The translations under genes were made by a program, and so were the position numbers. From Azospirillum picis (GTDB taxonomy: Bacteria; Pseudomonadota; Alphaproteobacteria; Azospirillales; Azospirillaceae): a stretch of 64,000 nucleotides of DNA. The stretch covers positions 62,001-126,000 of the forward strand of contig NZ_JAGINO010000018.1 of NCBI RefSeq assembly GCF_017876115.1, read 5' to 3'. Below, piece by piece: positions 18,846 through 29,000 of the stretch (its first letter is position 1; each line of letters starts with the position of its first letter). Under the pieces are notes generated by a model. It was not told the origin of the DNA. It made no database searches and worked only from the letters and a program-made list of their open reading frames with translations.

Positions 18846-19736
18846 ATGGCACAGAATTACAAGGACGAGCTGTCCGGCGTCGAGACCACCGGCCACGAGT
18901 GGGATGGGCTGCGCGAGCTGAACAACCCGCTGCCCAAATGGTGGCTCTATCTCTTCTACGTCTGCATCGCTTGGTCGCTGGTGTACTACGTGCTCTACCC
19001 GGCCTGGCCGCTGGGCAAGACCTACACGAAGGGCATCCTCGGCTATTCGCAGCGCGAGGAGCTGGACACCAAGATGGCGGCGGCCAAGGCCGGCCAGGCC
19101 AAGTACCTGACCGCCATCGCCGCCAAGTCGGTCGACGAGATCCAGAAGGACAAGGACCTGCTGGGCTTCGCGATGGCCGGCGGGCGTTCCTACTTCAACG
19201 AGAACTGCGCGGCCTGCCACGGCGCCGGCGGCCAGGGGGCCAAGGGCTTCCCGACGCTGGCCGACGACGTGTGGCTGTGGGGCGGCTCGGCCTCCGACAT
19301 CTACCGGACGATCCAGCACGGCATCCGGTCGGACGACGGGGATACCCGCGGCACGCCCAACGTCGGCATGACCGCCTTCGGCAAGGACGGCATCCTCACC
19401 CGCGAGCAGATCGACCAGGTGACCGACTACGTCCTGTCGCTGAACGGCAAGTCGACCGACGCCACCAAGGTCGCGGCCGGCAAGACCGTCTATGACGAGA
19501 ACTGCGCCGCCTGCCACGGCGACCAGGCACAGGGTGCGGTTGCCGCCGGCGTCGACGGCGTTGGCGCACCGCCGCTGAAGCAGGCCAACTGGCTGTATGG
19601 CGGCGACAAGGCCGCGCTGGTCGAAACGGTGACCAACGGCCGCGCCGGCGTCATGCCGGCCTGGTCGAAGCGCCTGGACGACGCGACGATGAAGTCGCTG
19701 GCCGTCTACGTCCACAATCTGGGCGGCGGCAAGTAA
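18846..19736 (+). CDS. ccoP: Cytochrome cbb3 oxidase subunit III, diheme cytochrome c
   Basis: A 296-residue protein with one N-terminal membrane helix (WWLYLFYVCIAWSLVYYVLY) and a periplasmic part with two CAACHG heme-binding motifs in tandem cytochrome c domains. Axial Met residues are in NVGMTAFG and AGVMPAWS. It brings electrons from the bc1 complex or cytochrome c to CcoO/CcoN. CAGGAG at the end of ccoQ is its ribosome site. It is the last gene of the cco operon, and a strong terminator follows. Confidence 0.98.
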   Translation: MAQNYKDELSGVETTGHEWDGLRELNNPLPKWWLYLFYVCIAWSLVYYVLYPAWPLGKTYTKGILGYSQREELDTKMAAAKAGQAKYLTAIAAKSVDEIQKDKDLLGFAMAGGRSYFNENCAACHGAGGQGAKGFPTLADDVWLWGGSASDIYRTIQHGIRSDDGDTRGTPNVGMTAFGKDGILTREQIDQVTDYVLSLNGKSTDATKVAAGKTVYDENCAACHGDQAQGAVAAGVDGVGAPPLKQANWLYGGDKAALVETVTNGRAGVMPAWSKRLDDATMKSLAVYVHNLGGGK

Positions 19737-19763
19737 GCCGGCCGGATTCGGACGCTTGGTAAG

Positions 19764-19799
19764 GGGCGCCGGGGACCATCCCCGGCGCCCTTCTTTTTT
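19764..19799 (+). terminator. Rho-independent terminator of ccoNOQP
   Basis: GGGCGCCGGGG / CCCCGGCGCCC stem (11 bp) with a 5-nt loop, then TTCTTTTTT. It separates the cco operon from the fix genes. Confidence 0.9.
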
Positions 19800-19845
19800 G
19801 CGCGGCCGGCCCCCCGGCCGGCGTGGATCGTGAAGTTTCTGTCAT

Positions 19846-19859
19846 TTGATCCATCGCAA
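19846..19859. promoter_or_regulatory. Weak anaerobox candidate upstream of fixH
   Basis: TTGATCCATCGCAA has a perfect left half-site but only three of five matches in the right half. It lies 188 bp before fixH in the 310-bp gap 19737-20046. The gap has no gene; in particular no ccoG/fixG is present. Confidence 0.3.
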
Positions 19860-20046
19860 TGTGCCTGCGGCAATCGGTCGCCATGATCGGCGCCGCTGAC
19901 AGACCGGCGGATGCTCCCGCCAGCGCTCCCGCCAGCGCTTGGCAGGCCACCCCGCATCCGCTTGCCGTTCCCCCGTCCCGGTGCCGGGGCGCACGACCGG
20001 GCCGCGGTCGTTCCGGTGCCGACCAGCCAAAGGGCAGACGCAGACC

Positions 20047-20583
20047 ATGACCACGAGCAGCGTTACCGGAAACACCACCATCCCGCCCCGCTCGTCCGGA
20101 GCCAAGACGGCCCGGCAGAAGGGCTGGTACATTCCCTGGATCTTCGTCGGCTTGTTCATGGTCGTCCTGGCGGTCAACATGGTCATGGTCCATTTCGCGA
20201 TGTCGACCTGGACCGGGGTGGAAACCCAGGACCACTTCGTCAAGGGAATCAGCTACAACCGGGATCTCGCCGGCGCCCGTGCGCAGGCCGAGCGCGGCTG
20301 GAAGGTGCAGACCGACTTCACCAGCACCGAGCCGCGCAAGGCGGTGGTGGCGATCACCGTCCACGACAAGGACGGCGGGGTCCTGAAGGACGCCGCCGTC
20401 AGCGTCACCCTGATCCGGCCGACGAGCGAGGGGCACGACAAGACGCTGTCGCTGCCCTATCTCGGAGAAGGCCGCTATGCCGCCCCGGTCGAACTGGACC
20501 TCGAAGGGCAGTGGGACCTGCGGCTGGTCGTGACCCACGCCAGCGGCGACTACCAGGACCAGAAGCGCGTCTGGGTGCAGTGA
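20047..20583 (+). CDS. fixH: FixH-type cbb3 oxidase maturation protein
   Basis: A 178-residue protein with an N-terminal membrane segment (IPWIFVGLFMVVLAVNMVMVHFA) followed by a periplasmic domain with STWTGVETQDHFVKGISYNRDLA, a hallmark of FixH/CcoH. The rest is a beta-rich domain (VTLIRPTSEGHDKTLSLP, then DLRLVVTHASGDYQDQKRVWV). It assists copper insertion and assembly of cbb3 oxidase with the FixI pump. ATG at 20047 gives the family's usual N-terminus; the 36-codon upstream extension is proline/arginine-rich and unlikely. Confidence 0.92.
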   Translation: MTTSSVTGNTTIPPRSSGAKTARQKGWYIPWIFVGLFMVVLAVNMVMVHFAMSTWTGVETQDHFVKGISYNRDLAGARAQAERGWKVQTDFTSTEPRKAVVAITVHDKDGGVLKDAAVSVTLIRPTSEGHDKTLSLPYLGEGRYAAPVELDLEGQWDLRLVVTHASGDYQDQKRVWVQ

Positions 20584-20625
20584 CGGGCAGGGCGGGTTGG
20601 TTCGAGACTTTCCGGGTGATGTGAC

Positions 20626-23124
20626 ATGACCGTCTGCCTCCATTGCGGGCAGGAGCTGGGCGCGGGCATCGGCGGCGAGGCCGCACATGCCCTGGCCTCG
20701 ACCGACGGGGCAGACCCCTTCTGCTGCACCGGCTGCGCCGCCGCCTACGACCTCGTGCGCGGGCTTGGGCTGGAGCGCTATTACGAGCGGCGCAGCGTCG
20801 ATCCCACCGCCCGTCCGCTGCGCCCCGACGACGGGCCGGCCGTCGATTACGAGCCGCACGCGCGCGCGGAGGCGGACGGCTCGCGCTGCCTGCACCTGAT
20901 GGTGGACGGCATGCAGTGCGCCGCCTGCGTCTGGCTGATCGAATCCGCCCTCAACCGCCAGGCCGGCGTGGCGCAGGCCCGGATGAACATGACCACCCGC
21001 CGGCTGACCGTGCGCTGGGACCCGCAGGCGACCGATGCCAACGCGGTGGCCGGCACCATCGCCCAGCTCGGCTACCGCGCCGTGCCCTTCGACCCGGAGC
21101 GGCTGGGCGGCGCCCAGGCTAAGGGCGAGAAGGAGCTGCTGCGCGCCATGGCGGTGGCCGGCTTCGCCATGGGCAACGTCATGCTGCTGTCGGTGTCGGT
21201 CTGGGCCGGCCACAGCCAGGGCATGGGGGTGGCCACCCGCGACCTGATGCACTGGGTCTCGGCCCTGATCTGCATGCCGGCCGTCGCCTATGCGCTGCGT
21301 CCCTTCGCGCGTTCGGCGATCGGCGCGCTCCGGCACGGCCGCACCAACATGGACGTGCCGATCACCATCGGCGTCCTGCTCGCCACCGGGATGAGCCTGT
21401 TCGAGACGATCCACAGCGGCGAGCACGCCTATTTCGACGGCGCGGTGATGCTGCTGTTCTTCCTGCTGGTCGGGCGCTACCTCGACCAGCGGGCGCGCGG
21501 CCGGGCACGCTCGGCGGCCGAACAGCTTCTGGGCCTGCGCGCCAACGCCGTCACCATCCTGCGCGACGACGGCACCAGCGCGGTCCTGGCACCGGAGCAG
21601 GTGGTGCCGGGCCAGACCGTGCTGGTCGCGGCCGGCGAGCGCATCCCGGTCGACGGCCGGGTGTCCGACGGCGTGTCCGACCTCGACACCGGCCTGATCA
21701 CCGGCGAGACGGTGCCGGGCACCGCGCGGCCCGGCGACCAGGTCTTCGCCGGCATGCTCAACCTGACCGCCCCGCTGCGGCTGACCGTCGGCGCCGTGGG
21801 AGAGGGAACGCTGCTGGCCGAGATCGTCCGGCTGATGGAGGTGGCGGAACAGGGCCGCGCCCGGTACGTCGCCGTCGCCGACCGGGTGTCGCGGCTGTAC
21901 GCCCCGGTCGTGCATCTGGCCGCGCTGTCCACCTTCGCCGCCTGGATGCTTCTCGGCGGGGCGGTGTGGCAGGACGCGCTGATGAACGCCATCGCCGTGC
22001 TGATCATCACCTGCCCCTGCGCGCTGGCGCTGGCGGTGCCGGTGGTGCAGGTCATCGCCAGCGGCCGCCTGATGCGCCAGGGCACCCTGTTGAAGAGCCC
22101 GACCGCACTGGAGCGCCTGGCCGAGATCGACACGGTGGTGTTCGACAAGACCGGCACCCTGACCGAAGGCCGCCCGGTGCCGCAGCTCGACGGGCTTGCC
22201 GGGGAGGATCTGGTGCTCGCCGCCTCGCTGGCCGGCGCCAGCCGCCACCCGCTGGCCCGGGCGCTGGCCGCGGCGGCGCCGGGCGTGCCGGTGGCCGCCG
22301 GCGTGCGCGAGGTTCCCGGCGCAGGCCTGCTGCTGGAGACGCCGGACGGCGAGGTGCGGCTGGGCAGCCGGCGCTTCACCGGCGCTCCGGCCGATGCCGC
22401 CGATGCCGCCGGGCCGGAACTGTGGCTCGCCCGTCCCGGAGAGGAGCCGTGCCGCATCCTGTTCCTCGACGCGCCGCGTCCCGACGCCGCCGCCGTGGTG
22501 GCGGCCCTGACGGCGCGGGGGTTGCAGGTCAGGCTGCTGTCGGGCGACCGGCGCGGCGCGGTGGCGGCGGTGGCCGAGCGTCTGGGCATCGCCGACTGGC
22601 GCGCCGAGCAGACGCCGGCCGACAAGACCGCGGCCCTGGCGGACCTGGCGGCGCAGGGCCGGAGGGTCCTGATGGTCGGCGACGGGCTGAACGATGCGCC
22701 CGCCCTGGCCGCCGCCGCGGTGTCGATGTCGCCGTCGACCGCCGTGGACGTCAGCCAGACGGTGGCCGACGTGGTGTTCCAGGGCCGGCTGCTGCGTCCG
22801 ATCGTCGAGGCGATCGAGGTCGCCCGCCGCTCCGGCCGGCTGGTGAGGCAGAATTTCGCCATTGCGCTGGTCTACAATCTCTGCGCGGTCCCGTTGGCGA
22901 TGGGCGGCATGCTGACGCCGCTGCTGGCCGCGCTCGCCATGTCGTCGTCGTCGCTGGTAGTCATTCTGAATGCGTTGCGGCTTGCCCGCGGCGCGCTGGT
23001 CATGGATCTGCCGCTTAAGGAAACAGGTGATGGACGAGCTTCTCTATCTGATCGCGATCGCCCTCAGCCTGGGCGGGTTGGGGCTGGGAGCCTTTCTGTG
23101 GGCGCTGAAATCCGGCCAGTTTGA
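20626..23124 (+). CDS. fixI: Copper-translocating P-type ATPase FixI (CcoI)
   Basis: An 832-residue P1B-type pump. The N-terminus has a cysteine-rich metal segment (CLHCGQ and PFCCTGCAAAYD), then a metal-binding domain with MQCAACVWLIE. About eight membrane helices follow, with the ion motif TCPCALALAVP, the phosphorylation motif DKTGTLTEG and the hinge GDGLNDAPAL. It exports copper for cbb3 oxidase maturation. The last 30 or so residues, translated over the start of fixS, are not family-like. The frame therefore overlaps fixS by 95 bp, much more than the usual few bases. I cannot exclude a small frameshift in the sequence near 23000. Confidence 0.95.
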   Translation: MTVCLHCGQELGAGIGGEAAHALASTDGADPFCCTGCAAAYDLVRGLGLERYYERRSVDPTARPLRPDDGPAVDYEPHARAEADGSRCLHLMVDGMQCAACVWLIESALNRQAGVAQARMNMTTRRLTVRWDPQATDANAVAGTIAQLGYRAVPFDPERLGGAQAKGEKELLRAMAVAGFAMGNVMLLSVSVWAGHSQGMGVATRDLMHWVSALICMPAVAYALRPFARSAIGALRHGRTNMDVPITIGVLLATGMSLFETIHSGEHAYFDGAVMLLFFLLVGRYLDQRARGRARSAAEQLLGLRANAVTILRDDGTSAVLAPEQVVPGQTVLVAAGERIPVDGRVSDGVSDLDTGLITGETVPGTARPGDQVFAGMLNLTAPLRLTVGAVGEGTLLAEIVRLMEVAEQGRARYVAVADRVSRLYAPVVHLAALSTFAAWMLLGGAVWQDALMNAIAVLIITCPCALALAVPVVQVIASGRLMRQGTLLKSPTALERLAEIDTVVFDKTGTLTEGRPVPQLDGLAGEDLVLAASLAGASRHPLARALAAAAPGVPVAAGVREVPGAGLLLETPDGEVRLGSRRFTGAPADAADAAGPELWLARPGEEPCRILFLDAPRPDAAAVVAALTARGLQVRLLSGDRRGAVAAVAERLGIADWRAEQTPADKTAALADLAAQGRRVLMVGDGLNDAPALAAAAVSMSPSTAVDVSQTVADVVFQGRLLRPIVEAIEVARRSGRLVRQNFAIALVYNLCAVPLAMGGMLTPLLAALAMSSSSLVVILNALRLARGALVMDLPLKETGDGRASLSDRDRPQPGRVGAGSLSVGAEIRPV

Positions 23125-23236
23125 CGATCTGGACGGCGCGGCCCACCGCGTGCTGTTCGACGACGACCTGCCGCCCCCGTCCCCTGCGTCCGCACGGCGC
23201 TCCGCCGCGCCCAAGGAGGGCGTGCAGCAAGAATAG
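23030..23236 (+). CDS. fixS: FixS-type cbb3 oxidase maturation protein
   Basis: A 68-residue small protein starting MDELLYLIAIALSLGGLGLGA, one membrane helix, then AFLWALKSGQFDDLDGAAHRVLFDDD. The WALKSGQFDDLDGAA motif is the FixS/CcoS signature. It is needed for copper and heme insertion into cbb3 oxidase. AAACAGGTG provides a ribosome site 2-6 nt upstream. The gene starts inside the fixI reading frame. Confidence 0.93.
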   Translation: MDELLYLIAIALSLGGLGLGAFLWALKSGQFDDLDGAAHRVLFDDDLPPPSPASARRSAAPKEGVQQE

Positions 23237-23343
23237 TGCCAATCGGAATATGGACAAAGGAAAGGTTGTACGCGTGTGTGGTTGCGATTCTCTGCGATTG
23301 CCACCAATATGGTCCTATGCGGAATGAACGGCTGGGATCATCC

Positions 23344-24081
23344 ATGCCACCTTTTGATATGGCCCGGACTCGTGAGAAGAGCGCTTCGGCGGAGATGAAT
23401 CCCTGCGGAGCCTGTCCCGTGCGCAGCCTGACGGTGTGTGCGGCGCTGGATCCGGAGGAGCTTCGCCGCTTGGCCGACATTCTCCAGAATGTCAGGGTCG
23501 ATTCCGGGCATACCTTGTTCGCGGAGGGCGATTCGGCCGACGCGCTGTACAACGTCACGTCCGGCACCGTGAAGCTCTACAAGCTTCTGCCCGACGGGCG
23601 CCGCCAGATCACGGGCTTCCTCGTGACCGGGGACTTCCTTGGGCTGGCGGTGAACGACAGCTACGCCTATACGGCGGAAACCGTCACCAGCTCGTCGCTC
23701 TGCCGATTCCCGCGCAAGAAGATCGATGCGCTGCTGGAAGAGTTTCCCAAGATGCAGCGGCGCCTCTTCTCGATGGCGTCGAACGAGCTGGCCGCCGCGC
23801 AGGACCAGATGCTTCTGCTCGGCCGCAAGACGGCGAAGGAGAAGATCTGTTCCTTCCTGCTGATGCTGTCGCAGCGCGCGGCGCGGCGCGGCCACAAGGA
23901 GAATCCGGTCTTCGTGCCGATGAGCCGCGCCGACATCGCGGATTATCTCGGCCTGACCACCGAAACCGTCAGCCGCACCTTTACCCAATTGAAGACGGCG
24001 GGCGTGATCTCGCTCCAGGAAGGCAACAAGGTGCTGATCGCCGACCTGGACGCCATGTACGATCTGGCCGAGGGGGCCTGA
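23344..24081 (+). CDS. fnrN: FnrN-type oxygen-responsive Crp/Fnr transcription regulator
   Basis: A 245-residue Crp-Fnr protein. Cys21, Cys24 and Cys32 (C-x2-C-x7-C in CGACPVRSLTVC) plus Cys120 (SSSLCRFPRK) make the four-cysteine set expected for an oxygen-labile 4Fe-4S cluster; this spacing is typical of FnrN. The cyclic-nucleotide-fold strands and dimer helix follow. The C-terminal helix-turn-helix TETVSRTFTQL has E-x2-S-R, which in FNR reads TTGAT half-sites. Such sites are present upstream of hemA, ccoN, hemC and a MAPEG gene here. The start at 23344 has GGGA about 9 nt upstream; the longer frame start at 23236 lies at the fixS stop. It is 107 bp downstream of fixS. Confidence 0.93.
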   Translation: MPPFDMARTREKSASAEMNPCGACPVRSLTVCAALDPEELRRLADILQNVRVDSGHTLFAEGDSADALYNVTSGTVKLYKLLPDGRRQITGFLVTGDFLGLAVNDSYAYTAETVTSSSLCRFPRKKIDALLEEFPKMQRRLFSMASNELAAAQDQMLLLGRKTAKEKICSFLLMLSQRAARRGHKENPVFVPMSRADIADYLGLTTETVSRTFTQLKTAGVISLQEGNKVLIADLDAMYDLAEGA

Positions 24082-24156
24082 GCCGCTAAGCGGCACCCGT
24101 TTCCGGCCCCGCATCGGACACGCGCGGTCCGGTCCGGCATCGACCACAGTCTTCGC

Positions 24157-24186
24157 GAAGCCCCGGCCGATGACGGCCGGGGCTTC
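24157..24186. terminator. Bidirectional hairpin between fnrN and ctaA
   Basis: A 13-bp perfect stem (GAAGCCCCGGCCG / CGGCCGGGGCTTC) with an ATGA loop between the convergent genes. There is no T-run in either direction, so it may be a rho-assisted or weak terminator. Confidence 0.5.
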
Positions 24187-24194
24187 CGGCATTT

Positions 24195-25268
24195 CTACGC
24201 CCGCTCGACCGGCCGCAGCTCGAACAGCAGCCAGACCAGCATCGACACCACCAGGATGGCGCCCGCCTGATGGGCGGCGGCGACCGGGATCCAGACGACC
24301 GTCAGCAGCGTCGTGATGCCGAGCGCGATCTGCAGGAGCACCATCGCGCCGGCGGCGACGGCCGCGCGCCCGGCCCGGCCCGGCAGGCGCGCTTGCAGGA
24401 CGCGCGCCGACAGGATCATCACGACGAGACCGGACAGGATCGCCAGCACCCGGTGGATCAGCTGGATCGCCGCGGTGTTCTCGAACGGGTTCAGCCACCA
24501 CGGCGTCAGGGTGGCGACCTCCGGCGGGACCCAATGGCCGGCCATCAGCGGGAAGGTGTTGTAGGCGAAGCCGGCATCCGATCCGGCGACGAAGGCCCCC
24601 CAGACGATGGTGGCACCGACCAGCGCCAGCGCCCAGCGTCCATGCCGCCGCAGCGATGCCGCCTCGGCGCGCCAGCCCGCCTGCGGGATGGGGTCGAGCA
24701 GCCCCAGCGCCGTGCGCAGCAGAAGACCGTAGATCAGGATGGCGGTGCAGAGATGCAGGGCCAGCCGGTAATGGCTGACACTGGGGCGGTCAACCAGCCC
24801 GCTCTTCACCATGAACCAGCCGATGCCGCCTTGAAGCCCGCCGAGCAGGAACAGCCCGGCCAGCTTCGGCCACAGATCGGGAGCGATGCGTCCCTGCATC
24901 CAGAAGCGCAGGAAGGGGATCAGGAAGACGAAGCCGATCAGCTGGCCCCACAGCCGGTGGAACCACTCCCACCAGAAGATCGACTGGAAGCCGGCCAGAT
25001 CCATGTGGCTGTTATAGATGCGGAACTCCGGCGTGCCCTTGTAGAGGTCGAACACCCGGATCCACTCCGCCTCCGACAGGGGCGGCAGGATGCCGATCAG
25101 CGGTTTCCATTCCACCATCGACAGGCCGGACTCGGTCAACCGGGTGATGGCGCCGATCACGGCCATGGCCAGCACCATCGCGGCGCAGACCAGCAGCCAG
25201 GCGGCAATGGCCCGGTTCGGGGTGGAACGGGGGTGGATGGCGGGACGGTCGGTCGCGTAGGCGGTCAC
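24195..25268 (-). CDS. ctaA: Heme A synthase (CtaA/Cox15)
   Basis: An inner-membrane protein of 357 residues with about eight helices that oxidises heme O to heme A for cytochrome aa3-type oxidases. Features include AVIGAITRLTESGLSMVEWKP, FWWEWFHRLWGQLIGFVF with the heme ligand His, HYRLALHLCTAILIYGLL, and ENTAAIQLIHRVLAILSG. I prefer the GTG at 25268 (GGAA about 8 nt upstream); an ATG at 25352 opens the same frame but adds a proline-rich stretch without ribosome site. Its presence implies a second heme-copper oxidase besides cbb3. Confidence 0.93.
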   Translation of the reverse strand: MTAYATDRPAIHPRSTPNRAIAAWLLVCAAMVLAMAVIGAITRLTESGLSMVEWKPLIGILPPLSEAEWIRVFDLYKGTPEFRIYNSHMDLAGFQSIFWWEWFHRLWGQLIGFVFLIPFLRFWMQGRIAPDLWPKLAGLFLLGGLQGGIGWFMVKSGLVDRPSVSHYRLALHLCTAILIYGLLLRTALGLLDPIPQAGWRAEAASLRRHGRWALALVGATIVWGAFVAGSDAGFAYNTFPLMAGHWVPPEVATLTPWWLNPFENTAAIQLIHRVLAILSGLVVMILSARVLQARLPGRAGRAAVAAGAMVLLQIALGITTLLTVVWIPVAAAHQAGAILVVSMLVWLLFELRPVERA

Positions 25269-25399
25269 GGCGGCATTCCGGAGGTACGGCGGCCGGGGTA
25301 CGGCGGCGGGATGTCCGCCAATGTGGGGCGGACATCCTGTCGCGTCAAACATCGCCGGCGACGGCAGCCGGTGGCGGCGGGCGGACTGGCGCGCCGGGG

Positions 25400-25894
25400 T
25401 CAGGTGCTGCCGTCCTCGGTGGTCACGCCGCCATGGGCCTGGGCGGTCTGTCCGGCGAACAGGGCGGCCTCCGCCGCCCGCCGGGCGACCAGGCCCGGCA
25501 GTTGCGTCTTCCTGCCATCGACGACGGCATAGACCCAGCGCCCGAACTGGCCGGCGGCCCCCGTGGCGTCGCCGGCGTTCAGCATCCGAAGCAGGGTCGA
25601 GCTTGCCAAGCTGCCGGCACCGAGATTGAAGACGAAGGAGGCCAGCGCTCCCCGCTGGTCGTCGTTCATCGGCACCTTGACCAGTCCGTCGACATGGGCG
25701 GCGGCATCGGTCAGATCGTCGGCCAGGAAGGCGTCGGCCTGTTGCAGGATGATGGATTGCCCCATCTCCACGCCCGTTGTGTGGCCGTAGCCGATGGTCG
25801 CCACCCCGGCGGGGCAGCGGTAGGCTTGCAGGTACAAGCCTTCGAAATGCTTCACGAGATCGACCGCGGCTTGGCAGACCGGCTTTGTGGTCAT
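25400..25894 (-). CDS. Phage-type lysozyme (GH24, lambdoid endolysin fold)
   Basis: A 164-residue protein of the T4/P21 lysozyme family. Catalytic region: KHFEGLYLQAYRCPAG followed by TIGYGHT. The Glu and Thr of the E-D/C-T triad are present, with Cys at the middle position, a known variant. The C-terminus (NLGAGSLASSTLLRMLNAGD, then FGRWVYAVVDGRK) fits the family. It cleaves peptidoglycan. There is no signal peptide and no holin or structural phage gene nearby, so it looks like a single domesticated or remnant phage gene. Confidence 0.85.
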   Translation of the reverse strand: MTTKPVCQAAVDLVKHFEGLYLQAYRCPAGVATIGYGHTTGVEMGQSIILQQADAFLADDLTDAAAHVDGLVKVPMNDDQRGALASFVFNLGAGSLASSTLLRMLNAGDATGAAGQFGRWVYAVVDGRKTQLPGLVARRAAEAALFAGQTAQAHGGVTTEDGST

Positions 25895-26333
25895 CGAAGA
25901 AGGCTCCCGTCGTGCGATCGCAGCGTCAGAGTTTTCTGCTTTCTCAGCCAGAGCTTACACGAAAGACCCGCATTGCGGGAATTTTTGGCATGGATCAACC
26001 GCTGGCGGCTTCGCCGTCGCGACGGTGGCCGGAGCCATGTGACGCCCGCCGCTCCGCTGCCGCCTTGGCGGTCGGGCGGCGGATGCCGGCGAAGGCCGGA
26101 GGCCCCGGGGGGCGGATGGGCAATGATCACGTACAGCCTGCCGCGCGGCTGCCATCGAACCGTCTGGCCTTCGTGACCGTTTGAAGAAATCTCGCCGGGG
26201 AGTTCCATCCGCTCCAGGTGAAAAGTCATAAATGTTCCAATGGCTTGTCCGGCACTCCCACCGATTGCCGCGGACATTTTCGACAAATTCCGAAACGAGG
26301 CTCTTGAATCCCAAAATGGCTTGGATTAGCTGT
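25895..26333. other. Intergenic region upstream of groESL, no gene seen
   Basis: About 440 bp between the lysozyme start and the CIRCE element. No reading frame here looks like a protein. A small hairpin CCCGC-ATT-GCGGG followed by AATTTTT (25967-25986) is present, and CTTGAA at 26303-26308 could be the -35 of a heat-shock promoter before groES. Confidence 0.4.
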
Positions 26334-26360
26334 CTGGCACTCGCCGGGGGGGAGTGCTAG
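26334..26360. promoter_or_regulatory. CIRCE operator of groESL
   Basis: CTGGCACTC-N9-GAGTGCTAG matches the CIRCE inverted repeat TTAGCACTC-N9-GAGTGCTAA in 15 of 18 positions and is symmetric apart from one pair. It lies 63 bp before the groES start. It predicts control by the HrcA repressor. Confidence 0.92.
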
Positions 26361-26423
26361 TAGCAGCCGACCCGTGCCAACCTCATCTGTCAGAACCAAG
26401 CCTTGATCCAAGGAGGCATTCCC

Positions 26424-28410
<1,987 letters not shown>

Positions 28411-28446
28411 TAAGCCCGTCCGTTCCGTCGGTTCACGGTTCGGAAA

Positions 28447-28483
28447 GGGGGGCGCTCCCGCAAGGGGGCGCCCCCCTTTTTTT
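28447..28483 (+). terminator. Rho-independent terminator of groESL
   Basis: GGGGGGCGCTCCC / GGGGGCGCCCCCC stem (13 bp with one G-U) with a GCAA tetraloop, then seven T residues. Confidence 0.93.
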
Positions 28484-28656
28484 GGCCTCCATCCCGGAGG
28501 CGGTGCGGGTGCCGGAGCGCGCGCCATCCCGAAATGTCAAGCCGAACTCCGCCTTGCTTTGCAGCGGACGCCTCCCAATAATCCGCCCCTCTTGCCGGGC
28601 GCTCCAGCGCGGAGCGCCGGCTGCATCTTCCGTGTTTTCAGACGAGGGCCTGTTCC

Positions 28657-28986
28657 ATGCGCTCCTTCGAGGGCCAGCATTCCGACAACGTCGCCATCAA
28701 GCGCACCCGCGAGCAGAAGCAGCGCCAGTTGGTGCAGCTCAAGGAGCAACTGGCGATGCTGAAGTCCCACGCGGCCCCCGCCATCCGTGAGGCTCTGGTC
28801 AAGCGCATCGCCGAGCTCGATGCCGAACTGCGCCAGCCGGCCAAGCCGCCTCGCGAGAACCGTGAGGACTCCCCGCGTCCGCCGCGCCGCGAATCCCGCC
28901 CCAGCGTCTTCCGCGCCGACGATGGCGAGCGCAGCGCCAGTGCGGCCGCTGCCGGTATCTTCTCCTCGCCGCGCCGACGTAGCTGA
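28657..28986 (+). CDS. Hypothetical coiled-coil protein
   Basis: A 109-residue protein. Residues about 15-60 (KRTREQKQRQLVQLKEQLAM and then REALVKRIAELDAEL) form a strongly predicted coiled coil. The remainder is basic, proline- and arginine-rich and probably disordered, ending in RRRS. No family is recognised. It ends 14 bp before the EamA transporter gene, so the two may be co-transcribed. The codon use matches the neighbours. Function unknown. Confidence 0.55.
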   Translation: MRSFEGQHSDNVAIKRTREQKQRQLVQLKEQLAMLKSHAAPAIREALVKRIAELDAELRQPAKPPRENREDSPRPPRRESRPSVFRADDGERSASAAAAGIFSSPRRRS

Positions 28987-29000
28987 GGAAAAAGCGCGAC

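Noticed and set aside
16428-19715. A 1095-codon open frame on the minus strand across ccoNOQP
   Set aside because: It is an antisense shadow of high-GC coding DNA; the plus strand encodes the complete cbb3 oxidase with all heme motifs, and the minus translation is low-complexity His/Arg/Asp-rich.
19651-22248. An 865-codon open frame on the minus strand across fixHI
   Set aside because: Antisense shadow of fixH and fixI, which carry full family motifs on the plus strand.
23237-23343. Autoregulatory anaerobox in front of fnrN
   Set aside because: Rhizobial fnrN genes often have one, but this gap has no TTGAT/ATCAA pair, only repeated TGCGATT.
25967-25986. CCCGC-ATT-GCGGG followed by AATTTTT, terminator-like
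   Set aside because: Only a 5-bp stem and no transcript upstream on that strand that I can define.
25895-26286. A 131-codon minus-strand frame (25891-26286) between the lysozyme and groES
   Set aside because: It would overlap the lysozyme start by 4 bp, but has a basic, proline-rich, non-structured translation, no family features, and runs through the likely promoter region.
26403-26413. TTGATCCAAGG before groES as an FNR half-site
   Set aside because: Only one half-site is present, and it overlaps the groES ribosome site; CIRCE explains regulation.
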